NCBI GenBank assembly: GCA_035281645.1 | Contig: DATEDN010000116.1 | Location: 1 to 48,462, forward strand | Direction: 5' to 3' | DNA: 48,462 nucleotides | Source of the DNA: JACCTH01 sp035281645 | GTDB lineage: Bacteria; Actinomycetota; Acidimicrobiia; Spongiisociales; ZC4RG35 | In this document: positions 32,227 through 39,651 of the stretch, piece after piece | How positions within the stretch are numbered: the first letter of the stretch is position 1 | Layout of the letters: the number at the start of each line of letters is the position of its first letter | Program-made: the position numbers and the translations under genes | The notes under the pieces: model-generated | Told to the model about the DNA's origin: nothing | Databases searched by the model: none | Seen by the model: the letters and a program-made list of their open reading frames with translations, nothing else

Positions 32227-32790
32227 TCAGGCCGCTACTGCGGCTGTCTTGCTTCGCTCAAACTGAGCGATGTATTCGAGGGCGAGGGCAAGAATCCCTG
32301 GCCGTTCGATCTGGCCGAGCGCTACGTTGCACCCAATACAGAGAATTCCCCTGACGCACGACCCGCAGGACTTGCGCCCTGCGCAGCACCCGTGGTCGTG
32401 GTCGACGTGGTATTTGCCGTCCTCCAGCGGCCCAGAGCACATGGCACACCTCCCGGCCTGCTCGGCCCAGAGGGCCTGGAATCCCCCCTCGGAGATCCCG
32501 TAGGTTGTCTTGCGATAGCGAGCGGGGCGGTGGATCTGGTAGCACTCTCGGCACCACGAGACCAGACCCGTCTTCTTTGGGTAGAATTGGGTCCGTGGCA
32601 GGATGCGAGAGCACTTCGAGCACGGCTTCTCATCAGGGCCGTAATCAAGTCTCGGGTGACGGGAGGTCGGGACGTACTCCTTTGTGCACGCCTTGCAGTA
32701 GCTCTGGCACCCGTCGGGGTTGGATCGGTTGCGGCTGAACAGATCGGTCGAGAGAGTTTGGAGACAACGGGGGCAAAGTTTCACGTTCAT
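32227..32790 (-). CDS. recombination endonuclease VII-like nuclease
   Basis: The 187-residue protein begins with two zinc knuckles (CPRC…CKAC, CSKC…CREC). The endonuclease VII His-Me core follows: CAMC at 115-118, HVDHDH at 128-133 and VRGILCIGCN at 146-155. It probably resolves branched DNA before packaging. The ATG at 32790 is preferred because GGGGGTGA lies five bases upstream; the GTG nine bases earlier overlaps that site. Confidence 0.85.
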   Translation of the reverse strand: MNVKLCPRCLQTLSTDLFSRNRSNPDGCQSYCKACTKEYVPTSRHPRLDYGPDEKPCSKCSRILPRTQFYPKKTGLVSWCRECYQIHRPARYRKTTYGISEGGFQALWAEQAGRCAMCSGPLEDGKYHVDHDHGCCAGRKSCGSCVRGILCIGCNVALGQIERPGILALALEYIAQFERSKTAAVAA

Positions 32791-32820
32791 CGTCGTCACC
32801 CCCGCCGCACCCGTGGCAGA

Positions 32821-33663
32821 TCAGTTGTCCAGCGCTTCGCCCTGGGGACACACAGGCCAGAAGTCACAAAAAGCGGGCGAGCAGAGGGTGCTCGACGGGT
32901 TGACCGGCAGGTCCAGCCCGGAGCCACGCATCATCTTGTAGAGAGCGACGAGCTGCTCGGCCTTGTCCCACACGGCCTGCTCGTGCGCCTCGGTCGGATC
33001 GGAGATCCGCCTCTCGAACTTGCCGGCGTAGCTCATGATGTCGTACACGAAGCGGTAGCCGGGCCTGTCGGGCCAGATCAGCTTTGCCACCCGGGTGTAG
33101 AAGGCCGGCTGGTTCTGCTTGCGAGGCTTGTGCTTCGTGCTGTCCCACATCCGACCACAGGTCTTATGGTCGACGATCACGATGTAGCCGAGCGGGTCCT
33201 CCAGCACCAGGTCCATCGTCCCGTGAACCGGCTGGCCGTAAACCATGTAGGGGAAGTCGAAGGTGTGCTCGACGCCGAGGACCTTGAAGTCCTCGGGCCA
33301 GTAGTGCTCCTCCTCGAAGTAGGTCCGCACCATGCTGGCCAGTTTCAGGTCGGCAGCGTCCACGTCGGTGATCTCTTTCGACCACTTGAAGTTCTCGGGG
33401 TCTGCCTTGGCGATGTCGTCGTGCATCTCGGTTAGGGCCAGGGCCACTGAGTCGTCGATGGTGGGGACCGGGTGGCCGAGCATTAGCGCCTTGTAGAAAG
33501 GCTCCATGCCGCCGTTGTGGTAGCCGGTGCCCAGCGAGCGCTGGATCGAGCCACCCTCCTGGAAGCCCTTCGGGCGTTCCAGGCTGTACTGGAAGGATCT
33601 CAAACATTTATCCGCCGACCCTAAAAGTGATTGACGCACAGTGACTTTCGTGGCGACCGTCAT
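32821..33663 (-). CDS. Cas4/RecB-like PD-(D/E)XK exonuclease
   Basis: A 280-residue nuclease with the RecB-type core E132…D151 in HGTMDLVLED and D165-x-K167 in IVIVDHKT. Cysteines C20, C261, C266 and C272 match the Fe-S ligand arrangement of Cas4/AddB-like nucleases. No CRISPR array is present, so it is probably a recombination or DNA-degradation exonuclease. It starts one base after the upstream stop, near the head of the early operon. Confidence 0.8.
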   Translation of the reverse strand: MTVATKVTVRQSLLGSADKCLRSFQYSLERPKGFQEGGSIQRSLGTGYHNGGMEPFYKALMLGHPVPTIDDSVALALTEMHDDIAKADPENFKWSKEITDVDAADLKLASMVRTYFEEEHYWPEDFKVLGVEHTFDFPYMVYGQPVHGTMDLVLEDPLGYIVIVDHKTCGRMWDSTKHKPRKQNQPAFYTRVAKLIWPDRPGYRFVYDIMSYAGKFERRISDPTEAHEQAVWDKAEQLVALYKMMRGSGLDLPVNPSSTLCSPAFCDFWPVCPQGEALDN

Positions 33664-33664
33664 G

Positions 33665-34183
33665 TCAGGCCGCAGCCTTCAACGGTGGATTTCCACGCCT
33701 GCCCACCGTCTTGCCCTGACTGCACAACTCTGGCCTGCCCGCCCTAGTCAACATCCGGTTGATGTCGCACTGGCGCTCACCGAGGGCGTCGGCCCACTGG
33801 TCTTGGGGAATGTCTTGGCGATGCAGGGCGAACACCCGGGAGCGCAGCTCCGGGTACTTGGCCCGAGCTTTGGCGATGAACTCCGGGCTGAACCCGGCGT
33901 CGTGAAGCAGCCCGTCGTCGAGGCCCAGGTCGAGGTACTTGAACATGTTCTGCCAGCGCCAATGCTGGTTGCGCTGCGAGACCCGAGGGCCCAGCTTGCC
34001 GGCTGGGGTGACACCCATCTCATCGAGATGGTTTAGCTCGGTCAACATCTGGGCAAGAAGATCCCCGAGGGCTCCCTCGTCCCCTTGCGAGTATCGAGCA
34101 TCGAAGTCCACCGCCCGGCGAGCCTTCGCCGTCACGGGATGGCTCAGCCATCCCGACATCACATCTGTCACCGCTGCTTCCAC
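33665..34183 (-). CDS. first gene of the early leftward operon, hypothetical
   Basis: The 172-residue protein starts at GTG after GGAAGAGGGAGACCT, a leader resembling those of the other leftward operon. It is helical (FDARYSQGDEGALGDLLAQMLTELNHL) with basic patches (RRMLTRAGRP-type). The C terminus ends GRRGNPPLKAAA. Being promoter-proximal, it may be an early regulator. No family recognised. Confidence 0.55.
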   Translation of the reverse strand: MEAAVTDVMSGWLSHPVTAKARRAVDFDARYSQGDEGALGDLLAQMLTELNHLDEMGVTPAGKLGPRVSQRNQHWRWQNMFKYLDLGLDDGLLHDAGFSPEFIAKARAKYPELRSRVFALHRQDIPQDQWADALGERQCDINRMLTRAGRPELCSQGKTVGRRGNPPLKAAA

Positions 34184-34220
34184 AGGTCTCCCTCTTCCTG
34201 AGTTAACTGATGTGGACCAC

Positions 34221-34253
34221 AGTACATCATTGTCACGTCCGAACTTGGCAATG
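34221..34253 (-). promoter_or_regulatory. early leftward promoter region with operator-like site
   Basis: Leftward TTGCCA with TGTACT 19 bases downstream is a weak promoter match. ATTGCCAAGTTC here is identical to the site before the pentapeptide gene. GTCCACATCA just downstream also recurs at the 42.07 kb promoter. Confidence 0.5.
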
Positions 34254-34277
34254 GTGATGCTTCGGGGGAGGAGATTG

Positions 34278-34487
34278 ATGAGCGACAAGGCGAGATGCCA
34301 GCCCGAGTGCCCACCGAGATCCACCACCTTCTGCCCCGACTGTGGTTCACTCGGGGAGTTTGGCCAGGGGGTGTTGCGCAGCGTGCGGCTGATGGGCGCC
34401 GTTGGTGTGCGCCACACAACCAACGAGAACGTCCAGGCGTTCTGGAATGGGGCTCCCGAGTCCGTCCTCGGCCCAGCCCACCAATAG
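34278..34487 (+). CDS. 69-residue zinc-ribbon protein
   Basis: A very strong GGGGGAGGAG Shine-Dalgarno precedes the ATG. The N-terminal CQPEC…CPDCG can bind one zinc. The rest (GVLRSVRLMGAVGVRHTTNENVQAFWNG) is a short alpha/beta segment. It is divergent from the early operon and is the first rightward gene here. It could be a small transcription regulator. Confidence 0.6.
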   Translation: MSDKARCQPECPPRSTTFCPDCGSLGEFGQGVLRSVRLMGAVGVRHTTNENVQAFWNGAPESVLGPAHQ

Positions 34488-34668
34488 GTTGTCGCCCGCT
34501 CGGTGCCCACCGTCACGCCCGCTTCCTGTCTGACATCACTGTACATCGGGTACTGGCCGGGTATTGCCCAGTCAATCAAGAATCAAGAAGATGGCAAGAT
34601 CAAAGCCCGCCGGGGGACGAAAGTCCGTTCGGTTGATTTAACAGTTCCTAGCGAATACCCTGGTCAAC
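34488..34668 (+). other. intergenic region with promoter-like and operator-like sequences
   Basis: These 181 bases hold TTGCCCAGTC at 34564, similar to the leftward operator sites but in the other orientation. TTGATT with TACCCT 17 bases later lies just before the ATG at 34669. A 16-codon frame at 34591-34641 is visible but not convincing. Confidence 0.4.
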
Positions 34669-35091
34669 ATGACAGCACGATCTGGACGGGTTACCGACGG
34701 GGTAGCCCGCAAGACCACGAAGAGTGTCAAGGCGGTTGAGAAGGCACGGCGCTACTCCGACGAGGAGCGCCATCAGATCGTCCAGGCGTACCTCGCATGG
34801 AACCCGACGGTCGAAGATCAGCTCCAGCTCGCAGAGCGCCTGAACACCACAAAGACCACGATGATGAAGTTCGTCAAGCAGGCTGGCGTGCCCACCAAGC
34901 GAGGCGGAGTGCATCTCCGGCCCGTCGAGATCGCAGCCGGCTACGGGGAGCCCCAAGCTGACCTTGCGGTCATCGGAGCGATCGCCAGGCGGATGGTGCA
35001 AGTGGAAGCCGAACGGGACCAGTACGCCAACCGGCTGCGCTATCTCGAAGGCAAGATCAGAGAAGCAGGCTACGACCCCGACAAGTGCTAG
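34669..35091 (+). CDS. HTH DNA-binding protein, repressor or small-terminase candidate
   Basis: This 140-residue protein is basic at the N terminus. It has a homeodomain-like helix-turn-helix (YSDEERHQIVQAYLAWNPTVEDQLQLAERLNTTKTTMMKFVKQAG, given in parts: about 29-50 and 51-72). A coiled-coil tail follows (AERDQYANRLRYLEGKI). No Shine-Dalgarno precedes the ATG, so it may be leaderless. Its divergent position and nearby operator-like sites make it a repressor candidate; a detached terminase small subunit is an alternative. Confidence 0.55.
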   Translation: MTARSGRVTDGVARKTTKSVKAVEKARRYSDEERHQIVQAYLAWNPTVEDQLQLAERLNTTKTTMMKFVKQAGVPTKRGGVHLRPVEIAAGYGEPQADLAVIGAIARRMVQVEAERDQYANRLRYLEGKIREAGYDPDKC

Positions 35092-35096
35092 CTGGC

Positions 35097-35116
35097 AACC
35101 ATCCTTCGGGGTGGTT
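35097..35116 (+). promoter_or_regulatory. UUCG-tetraloop hairpin before the endolysin
   Basis: AACCATCC pairs with GGGTGGTT around a TTCG tetraloop, eight base pairs including one G·U. The Shine-Dalgarno-like GGGGTGG lies in the 3' arm and the ATG at 35122 follows. The stem is among the most stable of this family. Confidence 0.6.
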
Positions 35117-35121
35117 GATGG

Positions 35122-35976
35122 ATGAGCGGACGGAAGCTAGCAGTGGTCGACGGCATTCTGCGTCGACTCACCGACGACGCTCCACAGGTGATCGTCAAAC
35201 TGCTGCCCGAGGTGGTCACCCAAGCGCAGATCAGCCCTCGCACGATCATCGACCACAGCAACGCTGGCGCCAGCAAGACCGGCTGGGAGGCGCTGTGGAA
35301 GTACATGGCGAGAACCGACATCGTCATGGACTGCCACTGCCTCGTCGACATGACAGGCCTGATCGTCCAATGCCTGCCGTTCCACGTCCGGGCTGACTGC
35401 AACTTCAAGGCAAACACGTTCGCCATCAGTTTCGAGACGCAAGACAACGGCAGCCCATCGCTGCCGTACACGCCTTGGACGCCAGAGCAGTTCGAGGCCT
35501 TAGCCCAAGCGCACGCAGCGCTGTGTGACGCCTACGACATCAGGATCGTGCAGCCCTCGGCGTGGGACGCCTCCGGCATCGGCCATCACAGCCTGTACCC
35601 GGAATGGTCGAGCTACGCCGGCAAGACCTGCCCTGGAGCGGCACGGATAGCTCAGATGCCCGCCTTGCGGGCACGAGTAGCCACCCTGCTCGCTCCGCCT
35701 GCGTCTGTGACGCTAGAGACCCCAATCCCGCCATCTCCGGGGGTGATGACGGAGGATGATGTGATGCTTGCGATCTACCAGCCGAGCGGCAACTGGTGGC
35801 CGGCAGGATACGACCCGGCATGGTTTGTCGTGTTCAGCTCGGGCGCTGTGCGTCGGGCTGTGACAGCAGACGTGAAGCTGGCGCAAAGCAAAGGACTGTC
35901 CACCGAGATGGTGGACAGTCCAGACCACTACAAGGAGCTGTTGCGAGCCTCAGGCTCGACCTACCCGTCAATCTGA
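35122..35976 (+). CDS. N-acetylmuramoyl-L-alanine amidase endolysin
   Basis: A 284-residue amidase_2-type enzyme. It has zinc ligand H45 in TIIDHSNAG, a substrate-pocket region DMTGLIVQCLPFHVRADCN, a second histidine pair in GIGHHSLYPEW and the terminal SSYAGKTCPG cysteine region. A proline-rich linker (about 195-212) leads to a C-terminal domain with WWPAGYDPAWFVVF, probably cell-wall binding. It cleaves peptide stems from peptidoglycan at lysis. The 3' coding end contains a perfect 12-bp inverted repeat, and the gene converges with the leftward operon. Confidence 0.85.
   Translation: MSGRKLAVVDGILRRLTDDAPQVIVKLLPEVVTQAQISPRTIIDHSNAGASKTGWEALWKYMARTDIVMDCHCLVDMTGLIVQCLPFHVRADCNFKANTFAISFETQDNGSPSLPYTPWTPEQFEALAQAHAALCDAYDIRIVQPSAWDASGIGHHSLYPEWSSYAGKTCPGAARIAQMPALRARVATLLAPPASVTLETPIPPSPGVMTEDDVMLAIYQPSGNWWPAGYDPAWFVVFSSGAVRRAVTADVKLAQSKGLSTEMVDSPDHYKELLRASGSTYPSI
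35893..35921 (+). repeat. perfect 12-bp inverted repeat inside the endolysin 3' end
   Basis: GGACTGTCCACC and its exact complement flank GAGAT, within codons 258-267. No U-tract follows. It may be a bidirectional terminator for the convergent transcripts or a transcript-stabilising hairpin. Confidence 0.6.
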
Positions 35977-36135
35977 GCCCTCAGCAGCACGGACCTTCCA
36001 TTGCGCCCGCAGGGCGTCGTGAGCATCTTGGAAGGCATCAATCGTGGATGCTGCGTGGAGCGCTGACACTCCTTCACCGATCGGCCACACGGTCGTGAAC
36101 CCGTCGTCGTCCTCGATCGTCACAACGTCACCCAT
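35968..36135 (-). CDS. 55-residue acidic protein
   Basis: MGDVVTIEDDDGFTTVWPIGEG… is followed by a helix (TIDAFQDAHDALRAQWKVRAAE). GGAAGCGAG lies ahead of the ATG. It overlaps the endolysin 3' end by nine bases in convergent orientation and the preceding gene by eight. Unrecognised. Confidence 0.5.
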   Translation of the reverse strand: MGDVVTIEDDDGFTTVWPIGEGVSALHAASTIDAFQDAHDALRAQWKVRAAEGSD

Positions 36136-36325
36136 CGTTCTGCTCGCTTCCTTCACTGGCCCGGCCGGCACGGTGCCAGTCGTGATGCTTCGTCCGGTTG
36201 GCCTGGCTGAACTCGATGTCGACCACGCACGCTCCGCACTGGGGGCAGGCGAAGAACATGGCGAAGTTGACCGACGCAGCGGCACCGTCAGCGACCGGCT
36301 GCCCGAAGAAATCGACCGGGTTCAT
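36128..36325 (-). CDS. 65-residue zinc-knuckle protein
   Basis: CPQCGACVVDIEFSQANRTKHHDWH offers two cysteines and two to three histidines for one zinc. The ATG is in an ATGA overlap with the upstream gene and follows AGGAAGCAGAG. Similar single-zinc proteins abound in actinophage accessory regions. Confidence 0.55.
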   Translation of the reverse strand: MNPVDFFGQPVADGAAASVNFAMFFACPQCGACVVDIEFSQANRTKHHDWHRAGRASEGSEQNDG

Positions 36326-36570
36326 GCGGGCTCTGCTTCCTGTGCTGGAACCGGCCCGGCGATGCGCTCAGAGGCATAGAGGAACGTGTGCCGCCCGCAT
36401 CGGACGCAATGGAACGAGGGGTCGAGCCGATCACCGCTGGGGTGTTCGACCACCTTCCACGGCGGTGGGCAGCGCCATTCGTCAACCTTGCCGTCGAGAC
36501 ATTCGTGGCGGACCCATGGGTGGTCGTCGTCGTCGGTCCACCATCGGAAGTAGAACTGGTTGACCGTCAC
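36322..36570 (-). CDS. 82-residue cysteine/tryptophan-rich protein
   Basis: MTVNQFYFRWWTDDDDHPW… continues to CLDG…CPPP…HCVRCGRH, a likely zinc site. It ends in GPVPAQEAEPA, echoing the PVPAQPE segments of its neighbour. Coupled upstream by a four-base overlap. Unknown function. Confidence 0.55.
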   Translation of the reverse strand: MTVNQFYFRWWTDDDDHPWVRHECLDGKVDEWRCPPPWKVVEHPSGDRLDPSFHCVRCGRHTFLYASERIAGPVPAQEAEPA

Positions 36571-37097
36571 AGCGTCTCCTCGGGTTGTGCTGGCACCGGC
36601 CCGACGATCGGGTTGCCGTCACACCAGGCTTCGGCCTGCCCTTCGTCAGGGTGAGGCGACCACCAATGCGTCTCGTGAAGCAGCGGCTCACCGCAACGAA
36701 TGAACGGCTCGGGTTGTGCTGGCACCGGGCGGGCAGAACCGTCGAGCAGCTTGCGAACTTCGGACGCCAAGTCGACCTTCCGGCCGGTGGAATGGAACAC
36801 GTAGCGGAATTCGCATAGCGCTTGGATAGCGTCGAGCTTTCGTTGCTGATGCTGCCACTCGATGTTGAGAGCGGCTTTGCTTTGCCGGCACTCGTCGAGT
36901 GCCGCCCGACAACGGGCAAGTTCGGCGCGGGCTTCGGAGAGCGCCACACGCAACGACTCGATCTCGTCGGCTGCGGCGCTGACGTGACCTTCGTCGGCTC
37001 GCAGGAGCAACCGCATCCTCTCCGAGTAGTCCCCGCTCTCGGCAGTCGCGCCGATCCAGCGGGCGACATCTCGGAGCCGGTCGGTGTCAGCGTCCAT
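36567..37097 (-). CDS. coiled-coil protein with PVPAQPE repeats
   Basis: This 176-residue protein has a long coiled coil (about 36-95, VSAAADEIESLRVALSEARA and onward). The C-terminal part has the phrase PVPAQPE twice around a CGEPLLHETHWWSPHPDEGQAEAWCDG domain. The PVPAQ phrase also occurs at the end of the next protein, pointing to duplication of a small module. Unknown role. Confidence 0.55.
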   Translation of the reverse strand: MDADTDRLRDVARWIGATAESGDYSERMRLLLRADEGHVSAAADEIESLRVALSEARAELARCRAALDECRQSKAALNIEWQHQQRKLDAIQALCEFRYVFHSTGRKVDLASEVRKLLDGSARPVPAQPEPFIRCGEPLLHETHWWSPHPDEGQAEAWCDGNPIVGPVPAQPEETL

Positions 37098-37482
37098 CGT
37101 TGGTGTCCTCCTTGTCGCTCTCGTAGACCATTCCGTGCCGAGCGAAGTTCTCGATGGCGTAGTAGGCGGCGGCGTGGCTGAGCAGACAAGCGTTCATGTC
37201 CTCGGCCAGCGCCAGCATCGACTCGGCAGCAGGGGTCAGCTCGGCCACTTTGGAGAGCGCAGCATCACGCTGCCACTCCGTGCCGGTGAGTCGGAGCCCG
37301 AGCAGATCGAGGTCAGCGGTCAGCGTTGCATTCGCCTCGGCCAGTTCGTCGGCTTTCCTGGCAGCAGCAACCAACGCCAACACCGTCGACTTGGGCACGG
37401 ACATGTGAGCGAAGATCGCCTCGGGAAGGACCGTGGACTCGGCGATCGCTGCGAGCCGGTCGAGGTCGAGAGAGTCAGCCAC
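37087..37482 (-). CDS. helical hypothetical protein
   Basis: A 131-residue, alanine/leucine-rich, mostly helical protein (STVLALVAAARKADELAEAN, MLALAEDMNACLLSHAAAYY). The GTG start overlaps the upstream gene by eight bases with GCGAAGGGCC before it. Probably a coiled-coil accessory protein. Confidence 0.5.
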   Translation of the reverse strand: MADSLDLDRLAAIAESTVLPEAIFAHMSVPKSTVLALVAAARKADELAEANATLTADLDLLGLRLTGTEWQRDAALSKVAELTPAAESMLALAEDMNACLLSHAAAYYAIENFARHGMVYESDKEDTNDGR

Positions 37483-37933
37483 GGCCCTTCGCCTCACGCT
37501 GCATCCGAAAGCCGTCGTCGGCGAGCGCCATAGCGCGCCGGTCCGAGAACACCTTGCGGACCCGGTTGTGGTCGGTGCCCCAAACCTCTAAGCGCCCACC
37601 CTGGTTGTTGTGCATCGGCGCCCGCACCCAGCGCCATGCGACACGAACGATCCCACGGAGCGAGTCGAACGGCCATTCCGCTCGGATGTCGTCCAGAATG
37701 CGATCGGTCCGGCCGTCGTCCCACACCGTTTCCTGCATCAGCAGGATCTCGACCTTCCGCACGTCGCCCGAAACCAGCGGCAAGGTCTCAACGACGGCAT
37801 CGGAGCGCCAACCATCCCGGTCGCCACGGAGCTTGGCTGCCACCGTTTCGGCGTCCTCCTTTGATGGGCAGGCACACAGCACCTGGTAGTCGCTGTACAA
37901 CCCGGATGACACCACATGGATTTCGTCACCCAT
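37475..37933 (-). CDS. hypothetical alpha/beta protein
   Basis: The 152-residue protein starts MGDEIHVVSSGLYSDYQVLC and has the helix CPSKEDAETVAAKLRG, then strands (VVETLPLVSGDVRKVEILLM) and a basic C terminus. AAAGGAGCCC is a strong Shine-Dalgarno. The N-terminal pattern of observed signal, then cysteine, then helix is common in small actinophage proteins without known function. Confidence 0.55.
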   Translation of the reverse strand: MGDEIHVVSSGLYSDYQVLCACPSKEDAETVAAKLRGDRDGWRSDAVVETLPLVSGDVRKVEILLMQETVWDDGRTDRILDDIRAEWPFDSLRGIVRVAWRWVRAPMHNNQGGRLEVWGTDHNRVRKVFSDRRAMALADDGFRMQREAKGRG

Positions 37934-37957
37934 TGTCGGGCTCCTTTGCGAGTAGAC

Positions 37958-38143
37958 TCATCGGTAGCCTTTCGGAATGTCGAAAGACTCGACGGCATCC
38001 AACATGATGTACTTCAGCTTCAAGCTGTCCACGGGCTCCAGCACAAGGAAATCCTTGTACTTCCAAGGCGTGGACTGCACCTCGAACTCGTCGCTTGACC
38101 CGTCCACATAGTGGACGGTGACAGGGATGGCTTGGTCGATCAT
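37958..38143 (-). CDS. 61-residue beta-rich protein
   Basis: MIDQAIPVTVHYVDGSSDEFEVQ… followed by KYKDFLVLEPVDSLKLKYIMLD suggests a small beta barrel. The ATG overlaps the pentapeptide gene stop as ATGA, so the two are coupled and may act together. Confidence 0.55.
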   Translation of the reverse strand: MIDQAIPVTVHYVDGSSDEFEVQSTPWKYKDFLVLEPVDSLKLKYIMLDAVESFDIPKGYR

Positions 38144-38985
38144 GAGAATTGCACTCCGGCAGCCTTGGCGTCGAATCCGGTCGGGAAGAGCGTCAACTGG
38201 TTCGCATTTGCGGAGCCCAGGTCTGCGGAGCCCAGGTTTGCGGAGCGCAGGTCTGCGGAGCGCAGGTCTGCGTAGCGCAGGTTTGCGGAGCCCAGGTTTG
38301 CGTAGCGCAGGTTTGCGTAGCCCAGGTCTGCGTAGCCCAGGTTTGCGTAGCCCAGGTCTGCGTAGCGCAGGTTTGCGTAGCCCAGGTCTGCGGAGCCCAG
38401 GTCTGCGTAGCGCAGGTCTGCGTAGCGCAGGTTTGCGGAGCCCAGGTTTGCGTAGCCCAGGTCTGCGTAGCCCAGGTTTGCGTAGCCCAGGTCTGCGTAG
38501 CCCAGGTCTGCGTAGCCCAGGTTTGCGGAGTCGATGAAGCCGTTCAGCAGCATCACCATTGGCTCGAACACGTCCACCTGCACAACCCACGGCGCCCGGA
38601 CCTTACCGGGCTCATCCCACTTGGCGAGATCATGCGGGTAGACAAGCACATGTCCGATTGAGCGGTGGAACTGTACGCCACCAGACGTGCAGGCCGAGAA
38701 CGCTCCATCCTCTTGCGGGATGAGGCAAAGCCCATCACCTTCACGGGCGGGACATGAGCCACCGTTCTTGTGATCCCATGACGAGGCTTCATGCAGAACG
38801 GGCACGTCATGGTTGCCATCTACGGTCGGCCAATAATATCCGTTGTGCGTCATCCCGGTGACGGAGCTGATCTTCCAGCCGACACGCAGGTCGTGTGCTT
38901 TCGTCACGGACGGGTAGGCGACTTGCGCTGCGCTGATGTAGTGGTCATTCCAGTAGCCAAGCAAGGCTGTGTTCTCGTGAGCCAC
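38140..38985 (-). CDS. pentapeptide-repeat protein with N-terminal domain
   Basis: This 281-residue protein has a novel-looking N-terminal domain of about 150 residues (WNDHYISAAQVAYPS…GWKISSV…HEASSWDHKNGG…HVLVYPHDLAKWD). About 22 consecutive A(D/N)L(G/R)(Y/S) pentapeptides follow (about 152-262), predicting a right-handed quadrilateral beta-helix. Such helices can mimic DNA, as in MfpA/Qnr. GTG start follows GAAAGAGAGAACATC and the hexaloop hairpin. DNA mimicry against gyrase or host defence is inference. Confidence 0.75.
   Translation of the reverse strand: MAHENTALLGYWNDHYISAAQVAYPSVTKAHDLRVGWKISSVTGMTHNGYYWPTVDGNHDVPVLHEASSWDHKNGGSCPAREGDGLCLIPQEDGAFSACTSGGVQFHRSIGHVLVYPHDLAKWDEPGKVRAPWVVQVDVFEPMVMLLNGFIDSANLGYADLGYADLGYANLGYADLGYANLGSANLRYADLRYADLGSADLGYANLRYADLGYANLGYADLGYANLRYANLGSANLRYADLRSADLRSANLGSADLGSANANQLTLFPTGFDAKAAGVQFS
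38203..38532 (-). repeat. 15-base tandem repeat array encoding the pentapeptides
   Basis: About 22 nearly identical 15-base units (GCAAACCTGGGCTAC-type on the coding strand). Units differ almost only at three binary positions: AAC/GAC, GGC/CGC and TAC/TCC. The DNA uniformity implies recent expansion or ongoing homogenisation. Confidence 0.85.
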
Positions 38986-39008
38986 GATGTTCTCTCTTTC
39001 CTGGTTAA

Positions 39009-39026
39009 CACCCTCGGCTAAGGGTG
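39009..39026 (-). promoter_or_regulatory. hexaloop hairpin (TAGCCG) before the pentapeptide gene
   Basis: CACCCT and AGGGTG flank TAGCCG in leftward sense, ending 23 bases before the GTG start at 38985. Confidence 0.7.
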
Positions 39027-39041
39027 CGCTGGTTCTAGTCT

Positions 39042-39071
39042 AGTAAATCTGTAGTTCTGAACTTGGCAATG
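39042..39071 (-). promoter_or_regulatory. promoter and operator-like site for the pentapeptide gene
   Basis: Leftward TTGCCA and TTTACT are separated by 16 bases. CATTGCCAAGTTC (39059-39071) is identical over 12 bases to the site at 34241. The 38986-39138 gap also contains an inverted repeat GGTC…GACC near 39120 that may terminate the upstream transcript. Confidence 0.55.
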
Positions 39072-39138
39072 CGACGGACTCCCTCACACGACCTGTCAGT
39101 GGCTGCCGGGCGATGGCAGGCGGTCCGAAAACTTCGTT

Positions 39139-39414
39139 TCAGACCACCCACAGCCCAACGCTGTTGAGCAGGGCATACAGGTCCTGGAGCTGCTGCTGGG
39201 GCGGATAGTGGACCACCCCGTTGCTGGTCTGGAGCTTTCTGTGAATCTCCACCAGCCCATCCATGCACTTGCCCAAGCTGTTCGCCTCGTGCTCGATCTG
39301 GGACACCCTCCACGTTGTGAGGGGGTGCATCACTTTGAGCGCAAGCTCAATCGTGTGCGGGCCGTGATGCCTGGAAGCCCACACGATGTAGGTGCTGTCA
39401 ATCGTCGGAGACAT
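39139..39414 (-). CDS. hypothetical helical protein
   Basis: A 91-residue protein (MSPTIDSTYIVWASRHHGP…) with two helices (QIEHEANSLGKCMDGLVEIHRKLQ and QQQLQDLYALLNSVG). The ATG overlaps the upstream gene by 17 bases. Unrecognised; likely accessory. Confidence 0.5.
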   Translation of the reverse strand: MSPTIDSTYIVWASRHHGPHTIELALKVMHPLTTWRVSQIEHEANSLGKCMDGLVEIHRKLQTSNGVVHYPPQQQLQDLYALLNSVGLWVV

Positions 39415-39598
39415 CGCCGGGCACATTCTTGCAGTGGGCAAACCAGTTGCCCATGATGACCCACGGCTCGTGATCCTCTGGGTCTCCGTGGCACTCTTCG
39501 CACAGCTCGTACTCGAACGTCTCTACGGCCCATTCCTCGAACGTCTGGCCGTACTCGTTAACAAGCGTGCGGCCGTCGGGCAGTAGTTCAATCGCCAC
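39398..39598 (-). CDS. 66-residue acidic zinc-knuckle protein
   Basis: MAIELLPDGRTLVNEYGQTF… includes CEECHGDPEDHEP and HCKN, a possible single zinc site. GTG start lies after AGGAGAGAACATC, behind the hexaloop hairpin and the tRNA-like element. Unknown role. Confidence 0.6.
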   Translation of the reverse strand: MAIELLPDGRTLVNEYGQTFEEWAVETFEYELCEECHGDPEDHEPWVIMGNWFAHCKNVPGDVSDD

Positions 39599-39618
39599 GA
39601 TGTTCTCTCCTTGTGTTG

Positions 39619-39636
39619 CCCCTCCGGCAAGAGGGG
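39619..39636 (-). promoter_or_regulatory. hexaloop hairpin (TTGCCG) before gene at 39598
   Basis: CCCCTC and GAGGGG flank TTGCCG, 20 bases before the GTG. It lies 15 bases downstream of the tRNA-like element. Confidence 0.7.
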
Positions 39637-39651
39637 GTTTCTGTTTGATAG

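Noticed and set aside
31711..33435. 574-codon rightward frame opposite the Cas4-like, endonuclease VII and ssDNA-binding genes
   Set aside because: Three recognised leftward genes with motifs and coupled starts occupy the same DNA, so the rightward frame is a codon-bias artefact.
34591..34641. 16-codon basic peptide frame
   Set aside because: It is too short, is not coupled to either neighbour and has only a weak AAGAAG upstream.
38203..38532. Regular direct repeats that could suggest a CRISPR array
   Set aside because: The 15-base units are contiguous with no spacers and encode in-frame pentapeptides. The Cas4-like nuclease elsewhere has no Cas partners.
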